A model generated the notes under the pieces. That model was not told where the DNA came from and did no database searches. It saw nothing but the letters and a program-made list of their open reading frames with translations. Below are positions 1-7,756 of a stretch of 9,602 nucleotides of DNA, in pieces. The stretch is from the NCBI GenBank assembly GCA_910579595.1, contig CAJTVM010000099.1, positions 1 through 9,602 of the forward strand. The letters run 5' to 3'. Position numbers and translations under genes: made by a program. The DNA comes from an uncultured Oscillospiraceae bacterium. GTDB lineage: Bacteria > Bacillota > Clostridia > Oscillospirales > Oscillospiraceae. Position 1 is the first letter of the stretch. Every line of letters begins with the position of its first letter.

Positions 1-246
1 TCCGGGGATCGGGAGGATAATGTGTTCAATCTCCCGTTTTACCTGTTTGAAACGGCTCCCATCCGGCCCAGTCGGGACAACGACCGAGTGCTCCGCATTC
101 TCTTTTGTGATCCCGCTGGGAAATATCCGTGGGAGCCGGAGTGTGAGGCGCCATACTCAAACCAACTAAATATGCTGGAGAAACAGGCCATGATTGCGCT
201 TCTGGCCAAGCAAAAGGAGGATAGCTCCCATGCAAAGCCTTATTGA
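1..246 (+). CDS. C-terminal part of a possible DUF4262-like protein (5' end outside the window)
   Basis: The frame is open from the first base of the window, so the start probably lies upstream; the GTG at 22 is internal and has no properly spaced ribosome site. About 81 residues are visible. The segment reading ILFCDPAGKYPWEPECEAPY resembles, from memory, the end of DUF4262 proteins, where a hydrophobic strand leads into a D-x-x-G-x-(F/Y)-P-W-(E/D) motif. The function of that family is unknown. The last 17 bases overlap the start of the next gene, so the two are probably co-transcribed and translationally coupled. No signal peptide or membrane segment is visible in this part. The coding call is fairly safe because of the overlap and the motif; the family name is tentative. 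Confidence 0.55.
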   Translation, partial: SGDREDNVFNLPFYLFETAPIRPSRDNDRVLRILFCDPAGKYPWEPECEAPYSNQLNMLEKQAMIALLAKQKEDSSHAKPY

Positions 247-772
247 CCAATTAGAACAACTTGACCTGCCGCATCTCCGTGCTGGCGACTTGCGCTGGAT
301 GTACAGTACTGGAAAGGGCCAGATTACTGGTTCGGGCCGGGACAAGAGACATACTTACCGCACAGGGATTCAGACCCCTATTGGAGACATTGAACTGTCT
401 GTTTGGATCAAGGCGGCCGAGTACATTGTGGAGCGGGATGGACTGCATGAGGAACTGGAGCGATTGCGCACCTTTGTAACTGGCTTTGGCAGAAGTCTGT
501 ACTCCAAACAGATGTCTCATGCTGTACACTTGGACATGTGCCTCTCAGAGATTTACCGCAGTCCTCTGTGGGTGAGTTTTGTCCCCTATAATGAGCAGTA
601 TCACCCAGAATTGCTGCTCAGTACACCTATGGTGGAAATCACGATGAATTGCTGCAAAACGGTCTGCACCGTACCAAGAGCGCAGATCAATAAAGAAAAT
701 CAAACTGCTCACTGTCCTACTTGCGGATGGTGGGCGTCTTTCAGCTATGCTCAAAATAAAAAATCAGAATAA
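230..772 (+). CDS. Hypothetical 180-aa protein with a C-terminal cysteine cluster
   Basis: The start is set at ATG 230 because an AAGGAGG ribosome site (214-220) lies 9 bases ahead of it; an in-frame upstream start at 194 has none. The product is soluble, with no signal peptide or membrane helix. The C-terminal third holds Cys141, Cys142 and Cys146 followed by Cys162-Pro-Thr-Cys165-Gly. This spacing (Cx3C, then 15 residues, then CPxCG) suits a small zinc ribbon, although the first half is not the classical CxxC. I do not recognise the N-terminal 130 residues. The gene overlaps its upstream neighbour by 17 bases and is followed after 13 bases by the next gene, so it belongs to one operon of element-borne hypothetical genes. 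Zinc binding is inference. Confidence 0.75.
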   Translation: MQSLIDQLEQLDLPHLRAGDLRWMYSTGKGQITGSGRDKRHTYRTGIQTPIGDIELSVWIKAAEYIVERDGLHEELERLRTFVTGFGRSLYSKQMSHAVHLDMCLSEIYRSPLWVSFVPYNEQYHPELLLSTPMVEITMNCCKTVCTVPRAQINKENQTAHCPTCGWWASFSYAQNKKSE

Positions 773-785
773 TTGGAGGTTCATT

Positions 786-1925
786 ATGCACTTTACTGTC
801 CTTTCTGCCCTGCCGCTGCCCCAGGATACCTCAACTGCTATGAACGCCGTCCCTGTGGACGATGTGGTTAGCTTTGTGGCAGGAAAACTCCTGTTGGAAA
901 ATGTGGCCAACAAAAAACCGGTGAAAATGCCGGAAGTAGATTCCGCAATGATCGACTCTTCGCGCTGGGAATGCCTTGTAGAGTGCATGGTTGACAGTCT
1001 GCTGGCACCCTATAACGAGAACAACACAGATATTGCTCACATGGAATTTGATGACCACACTGATGAGGGGCATACAGCCTATGAGCAGAGCGGCGTTGAC
1101 TGCGTCAAGACGCCTGACGGCCGTATTATCCCCTGTCATAACTATGAGTTTGGCAGACGGTACGAACTGTACGATGGCAAGGTATACAGGCGGCGGTTCG
1201 GACCGCTGCATCACCGAAAGCAGACCAAGAAATCTAAACGGTATCTTGCGCTGCCTGACTACCCATTCCGAAAGCTCTTTCCCACAGCCGAAGTCTTTAT
1301 GACGGAATACTGGGGCTGTGTGGCTGGGGGGGAAGCTGGCCACTACGGCTACTATTTCAATCCCAATGGGCAATGGGACTGGTGGCAGATCGGCGGACGC
1401 TGGCCGTTCCGCTTCCTGGTCAGGGATGATTGTCCCCTGGCAGTCGTTGGCGAACCCTCCCACTTGTTCGAGGAACCGCCCAAATGTAATGCGCCCGCTG
1501 GATACCGCTGGGTGGCTGGAGCTCGGAAATGTGATGTCGCTTGGGATGTGATGCGTGAATATGTTCGCAGCCAATACATCGAGCAGTTCCGCCGGTATGA
1601 GGAGTGGTTCAATACAGGTGCAATTCCCCAAGAGTATGCCAGCGGCCTAAGAGTCGCTGAGGACGGCATTGTCTCTTATGGGGACTATCTTTACCACAAG
1701 GGGGAAAATCTGGAGCATTACTTGGCCAACCTGGGGCTTACCGACCAGAACCCGTACCCCATCCGAACCTGTGCGTATGTGGATGCGGATGGCTGGCGCG
1801 ATAATGGGTGGATGACATCTGACCTCACCGAAGGCGAGAGACAGGCATGGCACAAGGAAGTTTCTGATTTCATAGCGAAACAGCCTGACGATGCACTCCT
1901 TGTCTCGGTGGATTGCCATACTTAA
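786..1925 (+). CDS. Hypothetical 379-aa protein with NPNGQWDWWQIGGRW motif
   Basis: ATG 786 is chosen because GGAGG at 775-779 precedes it by 6 bases; the frame extends upstream to 747 without a ribosome site. Residues 192-206 read NPNGQWDWWQIGGRW. A very similar NPN(A/S)-x-W-D-W-(Y/W)-x-I-G-G-R-W signature is, as far as I recall, conserved in uncharacterised proteins of phages, plasmids and integrative elements in Firmicutes and Actinobacteria. The protein ends in VDCHT (375-379), preceded by a Trp-rich stretch (WRDNGWMTSD, about 337-346); I believe similar ends occur in the same group. There is a basic patch at about 134-152 and no membrane segment or signal peptide. The biochemical role is unknown. 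The gene sits 13 bases after its upstream neighbour and 14 before the next, in an operon layout. Confidence 0.8.
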   Translation: MHFTVLSALPLPQDTSTAMNAVPVDDVVSFVAGKLLLENVANKKPVKMPEVDSAMIDSSRWECLVECMVDSLLAPYNENNTDIAHMEFDDHTDEGHTAYEQSGVDCVKTPDGRIIPCHNYEFGRRYELYDGKVYRRRFGPLHHRKQTKKSKRYLALPDYPFRKLFPTAEVFMTEYWGCVAGGEAGHYGYYFNPNGQWDWWQIGGRWPFRFLVRDDCPLAVVGEPSHLFEEPPKCNAPAGYRWVAGARKCDVAWDVMREYVRSQYIEQFRRYEEWFNTGAIPQEYASGLRVAEDGIVSYGDYLYHKGENLEHYLANLGLTDQNPYPIRTCAYVDADGWRDNGWMTSDLTEGERQAWHKEVSDFIAKQPDDALLVSVDCHT

Positions 1926-1939
1926 CGAGGACTCTACGG

Positions 1940-2380
1940 ATGATAAACATGGAATTTGATCAAAAGCTACGGAGCATGGAAACCGATGCGCTTACCGATA
2001 TTGCGCTCAGTAGAGAAAACCTCCAGCTCTTTACAGCCAAATTGAATGCGCTCGCAACAATTAAAAGACGCTGCTACAAGTACCGGGAACATGGCTTTCG
2101 TTCGGAGTTTATCCTGGCAGTCTGGGCGAAAAAGCTGGAACTGATCAAAAAGGCATCCACAGTAAAGCAGTGCGAAATCATTCAACAGCCCAGCGCTCCC
2201 AAATATCATAAATACGGTCGTACATTTGAGACTGATGGTACTTGGGTCGCTGAGGAAGAATTGATTCAATGGTCATTGGCCAGTCTCCGCGCTCCACTGC
2301 CCCCGGACGCCTTCAAAAGATATTTTGACTTGTTTCAGCAGGTTCTCGGGGTAAATATCCAAGAAATCGTACAGATCTAA
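1940..2380 (+). CDS. Hypothetical 146-aa helical protein
   Basis: ATG 1940 is preceded by GAGGA (1927-1931) with 8 bases between. The second in-frame ATG at 1949 is too far from it. The product is soluble and mostly helical by composition, with a Lys/Arg-rich stretch at about residues 43-72 (IKRRCYKYREHGF and the following lysines) that could contact nucleic acid or a partner. I recognise no family. The gene follows the 379-residue gene by 14 bases and is the last before a strong hairpin at 2393, so it may close a transcription sub-unit. Coding potential rests on the ribosome site, the spacing and the protein-like composition. Confidence 0.65.
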   Translation: MINMEFDQKLRSMETDALTDIALSRENLQLFTAKLNALATIKRRCYKYREHGFRSEFILAVWAKKLELIKKASTVKQCEIIQQPSAPKYHKYGRTFETDGTWVAEEELIQWSLASLRAPLPPDAFKRYFDLFQQVLGVNIQEIVQI

Positions 2381-2392
2381 ACACATTTTTGG

Positions 2393-2432
2393 GGGTACGG
2401 AGACACGGAAGCGTCTCCGTACCCTCTGTTTT
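2393..2432 (+). terminator. Terminator-like hairpin between two genes of the left operon
   Basis: A perfect 12-base inverted repeat (GGGTACGGAGAC at 2393-2404, GTCTCCGTACCC at 2413-2424) encloses an 8-base loop and is followed by TCTGTTTT (2425-2432). It begins 13 bases after the stop codon of the 146-residue gene. This is the shape of a Rho-independent terminator, although the T run is interrupted. The next ribosome site (2433-2437) follows directly, so it could equally be an attenuator that sets expression of the methylase-like gene downstream. Confidence 0.55.
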
Positions 2433-2445
2433 GGAGGAAAATCTA

Positions 2446-3259
2446 TTGAAGCTGAAATGTGATAAAGTATTGTTAGAAATTACTGAAATAACGCGCGGAC
2501 GCATATCTACACCGCAGACATTTTCTGATTTTCTGCATTACTGTGCCCTCCTTTTGAGCGCACGTACCGACCCGGTCCACACCGAGCAGCGGTCAAAGGC
2601 TTTGCGACAGCTGAAAACCAGTTATAAAGATGACGAATGGGAGGCATTCCATCAAAGTTTTATTGAACTGTGCGGTACATTCTCCCGCAATATTGAATAT
2701 GGGATTTATAAGGATCTGTTTGCTGTCCCCTTTACTCAAATTGGAGCTGCCAGCAGAACGCTCAAACAGGATTTCACTCCTGCTGACGTAGGGAAACTGA
2801 TTGGTGCAATTTCTATTCCCTCCAAATTATTGCTCCCAGAGGAAGGCTTTTTCTCTCTGGGCGACCAGGCCTGTGGGAGCGGTACACTTCTCCTCGCTGG
2901 AGTGCAGCGTTTTGCAGACATCGGTTACAATCCCACAGCACAACTGGTGATCCAGGCGGCAGATCTTGATGCACGCTGTGTCCATATGGCCTATCTCAAT
3001 CTCTCTTTATTGCATCCCCGCCGTTATCGTCCAAGGCAACACCATTAATCTGAAGGAGTATGACCGGTGGTACACCCCCGCCTATCTCTGGGGAAAGTGG
3101 ATCTGGCGTGCCCCGATGCCCTTTGGTGAGAGCGGATATGTCAGTGATGAAATGCTGAAGCGTTTTGACGAACCTGTATATGGAGCATACCGGTATATGG
3201 AGCAGCAATTTGCAGCTACTCCTGTAGGCGGCACGACAGATGAAACAAAAACAACATGA
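2446..3259 (+). pseudogene. N6-DNA-methylase-like gene (HsdM type fold), frameshifted
   Basis: Translation probably starts at TTG 2446, 8 bases after GGAGG (2433-2437). The first frame gives 200 residues and stops at 3048. It has FTPADV (110-115), resembling the segment before the AdoMet site in HsdM-type methylases, then motif I as DQACGSG (140-146), where the family usually has DPACGSG, and an acidic AADLDA strand (171-176). After HMAYLNLSLLH the frame is lost at about 3013-3019. The frame that begins with IPAVIVQGNT (from about 3017) carries the expected continuation up to the stop at 3257-3259. Restoring two bases would give one protein of about 271 residues. No NPPY/NPPF catalytic motif is visible in either frame, so even the intact form may bind AdoMet or DNA without methylating. 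A sequencing error is possible. Confidence 0.7.
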
Positions 3260-3274
3260 AATTGAGGTGTCAAT

Positions 3275-3922
3275 ATGACAGAGCAGAATAAACACAGTTA
3301 CTTCAAACGGATCGCAGGCAAACGGGTGGAGCGCATCCTGGAGGATTTAGACGCCTTGGGAAATTGCTCTTCGTCCGCCACCTATGAATACAATAGTCAA
3401 GAACTGCCGCCCATCTTTGCGGCAATTCTTGAGAAGCTGGTGGAAACCCGCCAGCGGCTGATCACTCACAGCCCCTATAACAAAGTCCCGTTCCGGCTTC
3501 GGCCGCCCGACATGGTTGAACTGGATGGCAGTAAGATCAGCCGCCAGAAACTTGCCGGCATGGACGATGTGATGGCGCTGCTGGATACCGGCGTCCCCGC
3601 CTTCGCGTCACTGGAGCCTGTACGGGAGCGGTATGAGGCCGAGTTCGGCAACGAGCTGTGCTGGACCTTCCCGGTATTCCATAATGGGAATTCCGGCTGC
3701 GTGCTGCTGCCTGTCCAGGAAGGCATCTTGTATCTCCCCTACACTGAGGTCAGCAGCGAGACCTATGAGCAGTTTGACCTGCAAGACATGGGGCTTCTCA
3801 CGAAAGGACAGGCCCAGGCACTGCTCGAACAGATTCGGAATGTCTACTCACAGCTGTTCTGCCTGCTCTCTGATATGCAGGCGTCCGGCCTGGCCCAAGG
3901 CGGCGAGGGTGACCATGGATAA
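3275..3922 (+). CDS. Hypothetical 215-aa integrative-element protein
   Basis: ATG 3275 follows GAGGTG (3264-3269) by 5 bases and lies 15 bases after the end of the methylase-like gene. Residues 10-55 (FKRIAGKRVERILEDLDALGN, then YEYNSQELPPIFAAI) resemble, from memory, the N-terminus of small proteins common on clostridial integrative elements: a helical R-x-x-x-x-L-x-x-L-x-x-L-G-N-x-(S) followed by a Y-x-Y-(T/N) segment and a helix. The rest (70-215) is unfamiliar; it ends in a helical region after LTKGQAQALLEQIRN. No membrane segment is seen. The gene is GC-richer than those to its left. It overlaps the next gene by 8 bases, so the two are probably coupled. No function can be assigned. Confidence 0.7.
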   Translation: MTEQNKHSYFKRIAGKRVERILEDLDALGNCSSSATYEYNSQELPPIFAAILEKLVETRQRLITHSPYNKVPFRLRPPDMVELDGSKISRQKLAGMDDVMALLDTGVPAFASLEPVRERYEAEFGNELCWTFPVFHNGNSGCVLLPVQEGILYLPYTEVSSETYEQFDLQDMGLLTKGQAQALLEQIRNVYSQLFCLLSDMQASGLAQGGEGDHG

Positions 3923-4271
3923 CCTGACATATTATAGGGAAGTCCAAGGTGTCATGACCCGTTTCGAGCCGCTGACTGATGCCGCGCTGCAAGCTACCGC
4001 TGAGGATGGCCTGACGGTCTCGGAGATCAAAAGCGCATTGGAGAGGCATGGGCTTGATGCCAAACACGTTGTTCATGACCCTTCCCGGGCCTTGTTTTGC
4101 ACCTACTATGCCGACTTCGACCACGGCCTCTATGGTGAAATATTCCTCCAGCGCAATTTGCTAGAAGGGACGCTGCCGCTCTATGCGGTGGCGTCCCGGC
4201 TCAACGGCGGGACGGTGCCGCAGTTGGTATCGCGGCAGTGGGTGAGCTACTATACGAAGTTCCTCCCAAGC
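3915..4271 (+). pseudogene. Hypothetical gene truncated at a junction with the ABC operon
   Basis: ATG 3915 overlaps the end of the previous gene by 8 bases; GAGGGTGA just ahead (about 3905-3912) can serve as a close ribosome site. The first 115-120 residues look like a real protein: MDNLTYYREVQGVMTRFEPL, then GLTVSEIKSALERHGL (possible helix-turn-helix-like segment at 33-47) and VASRLNGGTVPQLVSRQWVSYY (about 92-113). The frame stays open to 5087, but from 4332 on it is antisense to the HAD phosphatase and permease genes and has the arginine/histidine/proline-rich composition of a shadow frame. The native 3' part is therefore missing. The end given is approximate; the join lies between about 4265 and 4331. 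I recognise no family. Confidence 0.55.
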
Positions 4272-4331
4272 GCGGATTCTTTTCAGAACCTTTTTCATGC
4301 GGATTGTCCGGGAATGCGGGACAGCTTCCGC
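4272..4331. other. Junction between element-type cargo and the ABC importer operon
   Basis: Left of this stretch the + strand carries the start of a hypothetical gene; right of it the - strand carries the 3' end of the HAD gene. No terminal inverted repeat, target duplication or terminator is obvious here. The heptamer GCGGATT occurs twice (4272-4278 and 4299-4305), which is too short to mean much. On the - strand an ATG at 4298 opens MKKVLKRIRAW before the frame turns into antisense of the truncated + strand gene. This might be the beginning of a further operon gene cut by the junction, but its ribosome site is poor. Confidence 0.4.
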
Positions 4332-4964
4332 TTACCGCTCCACAGGGCCGGCCGCGTCCACGCCTACCCCCATTTCCCGAAGCTGCCGGCGCAGCAAAAC
4401 CGGGTCGCCGTGGTAGACAATGCCGTTGATGCCGCAGCGGATCGCCCCCTCCACATTCAAGGGCACGTCATCAATAAAGATGCATTCCGCCCCTTGCAGG
4501 CCCATTTCCTCCAGGAAGCACTGGTAAATCCCTGGCTCCGGCTTCACCAGGTGATGGTCGGCGGAGATGAACTCCCCATCGAAAAAGCGCAGGGCGGGGA
4601 TGTTTTTCCGGAAACTGTGGAACCGGGTGCAGGTGTTGGACAGCAGGTAGACGCCGTACCCCTTGTCCTTCAGCTCCGCCACCAAGTCGTAGACGCCGTC
4701 CAGGGGCGGGATATCCTGGTGCCAGTTGTCCAGGATGTCCCGCACCGCTTGGTGCAGGCGCTGGGGGAGGCGGGCGCACACCGATGTGACAGCCTCCTCG
4801 TCGGTGATAGTTCCCCGGTCCATCTGGATCCACTCCACGGATCGGAACAGCTCCCGGCGGATGAGGGCACGGTCACCGACATCCGAGACAAACCGGGCGG
4901 TATACCGCTCCGCGTCGAAATTGATGAGCACACCGCCCATATCAAACACAACGTTTTTAATCAT
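4332..4964 (-). CDS. HAD-superfamily phosphatase, YihX-like (HAD-IA)
   Basis: A 210-residue haloacid-dehalogenase-type hydrolase, about the usual length for this subfamily. Motif I is VVFDMGGVL with nucleophile Asp8; the second acidic position is Gly10, as in E. coli YihX (FDLGNV), an alpha-D-glucose-1-phosphate phosphatase. Motif II is LLSN (Ser109, Asn110), motif III is Lys141 in KPEPGIY, and motif IV is FIDD (Asp165, Asp166). A helical cap lies at about residues 15-85. The protein is cytoplasmic. Its ATG overlaps the permease stop codon by 4 bases (ATGA), which implies translational coupling and a role tied to the imported substrate, most simply dephosphorylating it or a product of it. The exact substrate cannot be read from sequence; epoxide-hydrolase-like or other HAD-IA activities remain possible. 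Confidence 0.9.
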   Translation of the reverse strand: MIKNVVFDMGGVLINFDAERYTARFVSDVGDRALIRRELFRSVEWIQMDRGTITDEEAVTSVCARLPQRLHQAVRDILDNWHQDIPPLDGVYDLVAELKDKGYGVYLLSNTCTRFHSFRKNIPALRFFDGEFISADHHLVKPEPGIYQCFLEEMGLQGAECIFIDDVPLNVEGAIRCGINGIVYHGDPVLLRRQLREMGVGVDAAGPVER

Positions 4965-6658
4965 ACGATGGAAACCTTCCCCTTACTGGCCTTGAACACC
5001 ACAATGAGCAGCACGCCGCTGGTGATGGTGAGGATGGAGGCCAAAGATGCCGCCGTTCCCACCGAGTTGCGGACAATGTTGGTGTAGCTGGCGATGGTCA
5101 TGGTGGACGTCCTGCCCGTGTACAGCATGATGGAGGTGGACAGCTCGTTGATACAGGTGACCCAGCTGATGATGGCGCCGGACAGTACGCCGGGCAGCAT
5201 CAGCCGTGCGGTAACCTTCACAAAGGTCACCATGGGGGATACGCCCAGATTGATGGATGCCTCCTCCACACTGGGATCCATCTGCATAAGGAACGCGCTG
5301 CCGGATCGGACGGTGTAGGGCAACTTGCGGATGATCATGGCGATGATGATGATGGAAGCGGTGCCGGTGAGCTTGATGACGGTGCCGTCAGGGGTCCGGC
5401 CCAGGTTGTTGAACGCCACGATATAGCACAGGCCCAGCACCGAGCCAGGGATGACATAGGGGGCCATCATAAGCATATCCAGCGCGCCGCCGGTCTTGCC
5501 GCGGCGGCGGACGATGACGTAGGACATGAGGATGCCCAGGAAAAGGATGAAAACGATAGCCACTGTGGAAAACACGAAGGAATTGCGGATGTTGGTGGCC
5601 AGACTGCGGCCCAGCTCCTGATAGTGCTCCAGGGTAAAGCCCTCGGAGAAAACGAAGTTAGAGTAGTTGGTCTTGACGAAGGAGCAGAAAATGACGATGA
5701 CCTGGGGGAGGAAGGCGATCAGGCTGACAACAGCCACCGGCAGAGTCACCAGGAAGCGCTTCACGCCGTGGTACTCCGCGATCTGGGGCGGGCGCAGGGC
5801 GGACATGGTGTAGTTCTTCCGGGACACCCACCACTTCTGCAAAAACAGAATGATCAGGGAGATCACCACGATGATCATGGAGATGGCGCTGGCCAGGTTG
5901 GCGTTGCCGCCGGTCTCGCTGAGGTACTCGTTGAAAATCAGGGTGGGCAGGGTGCGGAAGTCGCCCCCCGCCAGCACACCGGGGGTGCCGAAGTCGGCCA
6001 GGGCGGTCATGAACACCATCAGCGCGCCCGCGGCAATGGAGGGCATGACCACGGGGATGGTGACGGTGAGCAGGCGGCGCAGCTTGCCCGAGCCCAGGTT
6101 CTCCGCGCACTCCTCCACCGAGCGGTCAATGGAGCCCATGGCCCCGGAGACGTAGAGGTAAACGTAGGGGAACAGCTTCAGGGTAAACACCGCGCAGATG
6201 CCCCCCATGCCGTAGATGCTGGGCATCTGGAAGCCCAGCAGGTCAGACATCCACTGGGTGACCACGCCGGCGTTGCCGAACAGGATGATCCAGCTGTAGG
6301 CCCCCAGGAAGGGCGGGCACATCAAGGACAGGATGATGATCACATGCCAGACGGTCTTGCCCGCGATGTTGAAGCGGGTCATCAGGTAGGCCATGGGCAC
6401 CCCGATGAGGATGCTGGTGACGGTGGGCACCAGGCTGACCTTCAAGCTGTTGCCCAGAGCCTGATAGTAGTATTTCTTGGTGAAAAACCGGTTGAAGTTA
6501 TAGAAGGTAAAGCCCTCCTCCTTGGAGGAGAAAAAGCTGTTAATCACCAAGGTGGAGAAGGGGTAGACCAGGAACAGCAGGAATACGGCGAAGATCAGCA
6601 GCTTCACCCAAAACCAGAAGTCCTTGTAAAAAGGCTGGCCGCTTTTGCCTTTCAGCAT
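4961..6658 (-). CDS. Tandem ABC permease, AfuB/FbpB type (two membrane domains in one chain)
   Basis: A 565-residue inner-membrane protein with about twelve hydrophobic segments arranged as two homologous halves. Each half carries the ABC-binding EAA loop: EECAENLGSGKLRR followed by IPVVMPSIAAG (182-211), and EEASINLGVSPM followed by RLMLPGVLSG (465-494). The halves are joined by a cytosolic linker at about 275-300. Fusion of both permease domains is normal for the Fe3+/hexose-phosphate/phosphonate branch of importers. ATG 6658 follows GGAGGT with a spacing of about 6 bases. It overlaps the ATPase stop codon by 7 bases (ATGCTGA), and its own stop overlaps the HAD start by 4. It should form the channel for the substrate delivered by the lipoprotein encoded upstream, powered by the adjacent ATPase. 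Confidence 0.93.
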   Translation of the reverse strand: MLKGKSGQPFYKDFWFWVKLLIFAVFLLFLVYPFSTLVINSFFSSKEEGFTFYNFNRFFTKKYYYQALGNSLKVSLVPTVTSILIGVPMAYLMTRFNIAGKTVWHVIIILSLMCPPFLGAYSWIILFGNAGVVTQWMSDLLGFQMPSIYGMGGICAVFTLKLFPYVYLYVSGAMGSIDRSVEECAENLGSGKLRRLLTVTIPVVMPSIAAGALMVFMTALADFGTPGVLAGGDFRTLPTLIFNEYLSETGGNANLASAISMIIVVISLIILFLQKWWVSRKNYTMSALRPPQIAEYHGVKRFLVTLPVAVVSLIAFLPQVIVIFCSFVKTNYSNFVFSEGFTLEHYQELGRSLATNIRNSFVFSTVAIVFILFLGILMSYVIVRRRGKTGGALDMLMMAPYVIPGSVLGLCYIVAFNNLGRTPDGTVIKLTGTASIIIIAMIIRKLPYTVRSGSAFLMQMDPSVEEASINLGVSPMVTFVKVTARLMLPGVLSGAIISWVTCINELSTSIMLYTGRTSTMTIASYTNIVRNSVGTAASLASILTITSGVLLIVVFKASKGKVSIV

Positions 6659-7728
6659 GAGAGCACCTCCTCGGTATCCTTCCGATAGAGGCTGACCTGC
6701 TTGGGATTGAAGCTGATGTATACCTCCTCGCCGTCGTTTTTCGCGCCGTCCACGTCCTTGGTATATTCATTCAGCTCCAGCACCTGCCCGGTGGACAGCT
6801 CCACCTCATACTGGATGAAGTCGCCCAGGAACACGGACAGATTGACCTTGGCGGGGATGCCCGTTTCGCTGAAAAACAGCTGCTCGGGCCGGGCGGAGAG
6901 GATCACGTCCCCGCTGTACGGGGCGCGCAGGGGCATTTGGAAACTGTGTCCATCATGGAGCTTGACGGTGGCGGCACCGGCGTTCTTGCCGTCCACGGTA
7001 CAGTCGATGAAGTTGGACACACCAATGAAATTGGCCACAAAGGGGTTGGCGGGCTTGCGGTAGATCTCCTCCGGCTTGCCGATCTGCATGATGTTGCCCT
7101 GGTTCATGACGGCGATCCGGTCTGAGATGGCAAGGGCCTCCTCCTGGTCGTGGGTGACGTAGACGGTGGTGATACCCAGGCGGCGCTGGAGCTTCTTGAT
7201 GGTGGTGCGCATCTGAACCCGCAGTTTGGCATCCAGGTTGGACAGGGGTTCGTCCATCAAAAGCACCCCCGGCTCAATGACGAAGGCGCGGGCCAGGGCC
7301 ACGCGCTGCTGCTGGCCGCCGGAAAGTTCGTTGGGCTGGCGGGTTTTGAGCTGGTCGATCTGCACCATTTTCAGTGCTTCCTCCACACGGGGGATGATCT
7401 CCGCCTTGGGCACCTTCCGGGCCTTCAGACCATAGGCCACGTTGTCCGCCACATTCAGATGGGGGAAGATGGCGTAGTTCTGGAATACCATGCCGATGTC
7501 CCGTTTGTGGGCGGGCAGGTTGTTGATGACCTGCTCATCAAAGCAGATCTCGCCCCCGTCCACCGTGTTGAAGCCGGCGATCATCCGCAGCAGGGTGGTC
7601 TTCCCGCAGCCAGAGGGGCCCAGGAGGGTGAAGAATTCGCCCTGTTCGATGTTCAAGCTAATGCCGTTGACAGCGGTGAAGTCGCCGTATTTTTTCACGG
7701 CATTTTTGATGATGACAGCATGGCTCAT
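6652..7728 (-). CDS. ABC importer ATPase with TOBE domain (FbpC/AfuC/PotA type)
   Basis: A 358-residue cytoplasmic ATPase that drives the importer. All motifs are intact: Walker A GPSGCGKT (37-44), Q-loop Gln83 in VFQNYAIFPH, signature LSGGQ (135-139), Walker B VLLMDEP (155-161), D-loop SNLD (163-166) and switch His193 in VTHD. Residues from about 235 to 350 form a C-terminal regulatory TOBE-type domain, including LSARPEQL (277-284). The length is usual for the polyamine/iron/phosphonate group. ATG 7728 is preceded by GGAGGAG (7738-7744 on this strand) at about 9-11 bases. The gene follows the binding-protein gene by 94 bases that hold a GC-rich hairpin, and overlaps the permease gene by 7 bases. 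The ATPase sequence itself does not reveal the substrate. Confidence 0.95.
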   Translation of the reverse strand: MSHAVIIKNAVKKYGDFTAVNGISLNIEQGEFFTLLGPSGCGKTTLLRMIAGFNTVDGGEICFDEQVINNLPAHKRDIGMVFQNYAIFPHLNVADNVAYGLKARKVPKAEIIPRVEEALKMVQIDQLKTRQPNELSGGQQQRVALARAFVIEPGVLLMDEPLSNLDAKLRVQMRTTIKKLQRRLGITTVYVTHDQEEALAISDRIAVMNQGNIMQIGKPEEIYRKPANPFVANFIGVSNFIDCTVDGKNAGAATVKLHDGHSFQMPLRAPYSGDVILSARPEQLFFSETGIPAKVNLSVFLGDFIQYEVELSTGQVLELNEYTKDVDGAKNDGEEVYISFNPKQVSLYRKDTEEVLSC

Positions 7729-7756
7729 GGGGTTTGACTCCTCCTCTCAATTGTTT

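Noticed and set aside
831..1631. - strand open frame of 266 codons
   Set aside because: It is opposite the 379-residue gene, which has a good ribosome site and a recognisable motif; the reverse frame has neither.
4272..4305. Direct repeat GCGGATT as a possible target-site duplication
   Set aside because: The two seven-base copies lie 20 bases apart on the same side of the operon and no copy was found at the right junction, so this is probably chance.
4332..5087. Continuation of the truncated + strand gene to 5087
   Set aside because: From 4332 the frame is antisense to the HAD and permease genes, both with intact catalytic or family motifs, so the extension is not native protein.
5624..6688. 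Long + strand open frame of 354 codons
   Set aside because: It is antisense to the permease, has a skewed Gly/His/Asp/Glu/Gln composition, no ribosome site and no recognisable domain; it is a codon-bias shadow.
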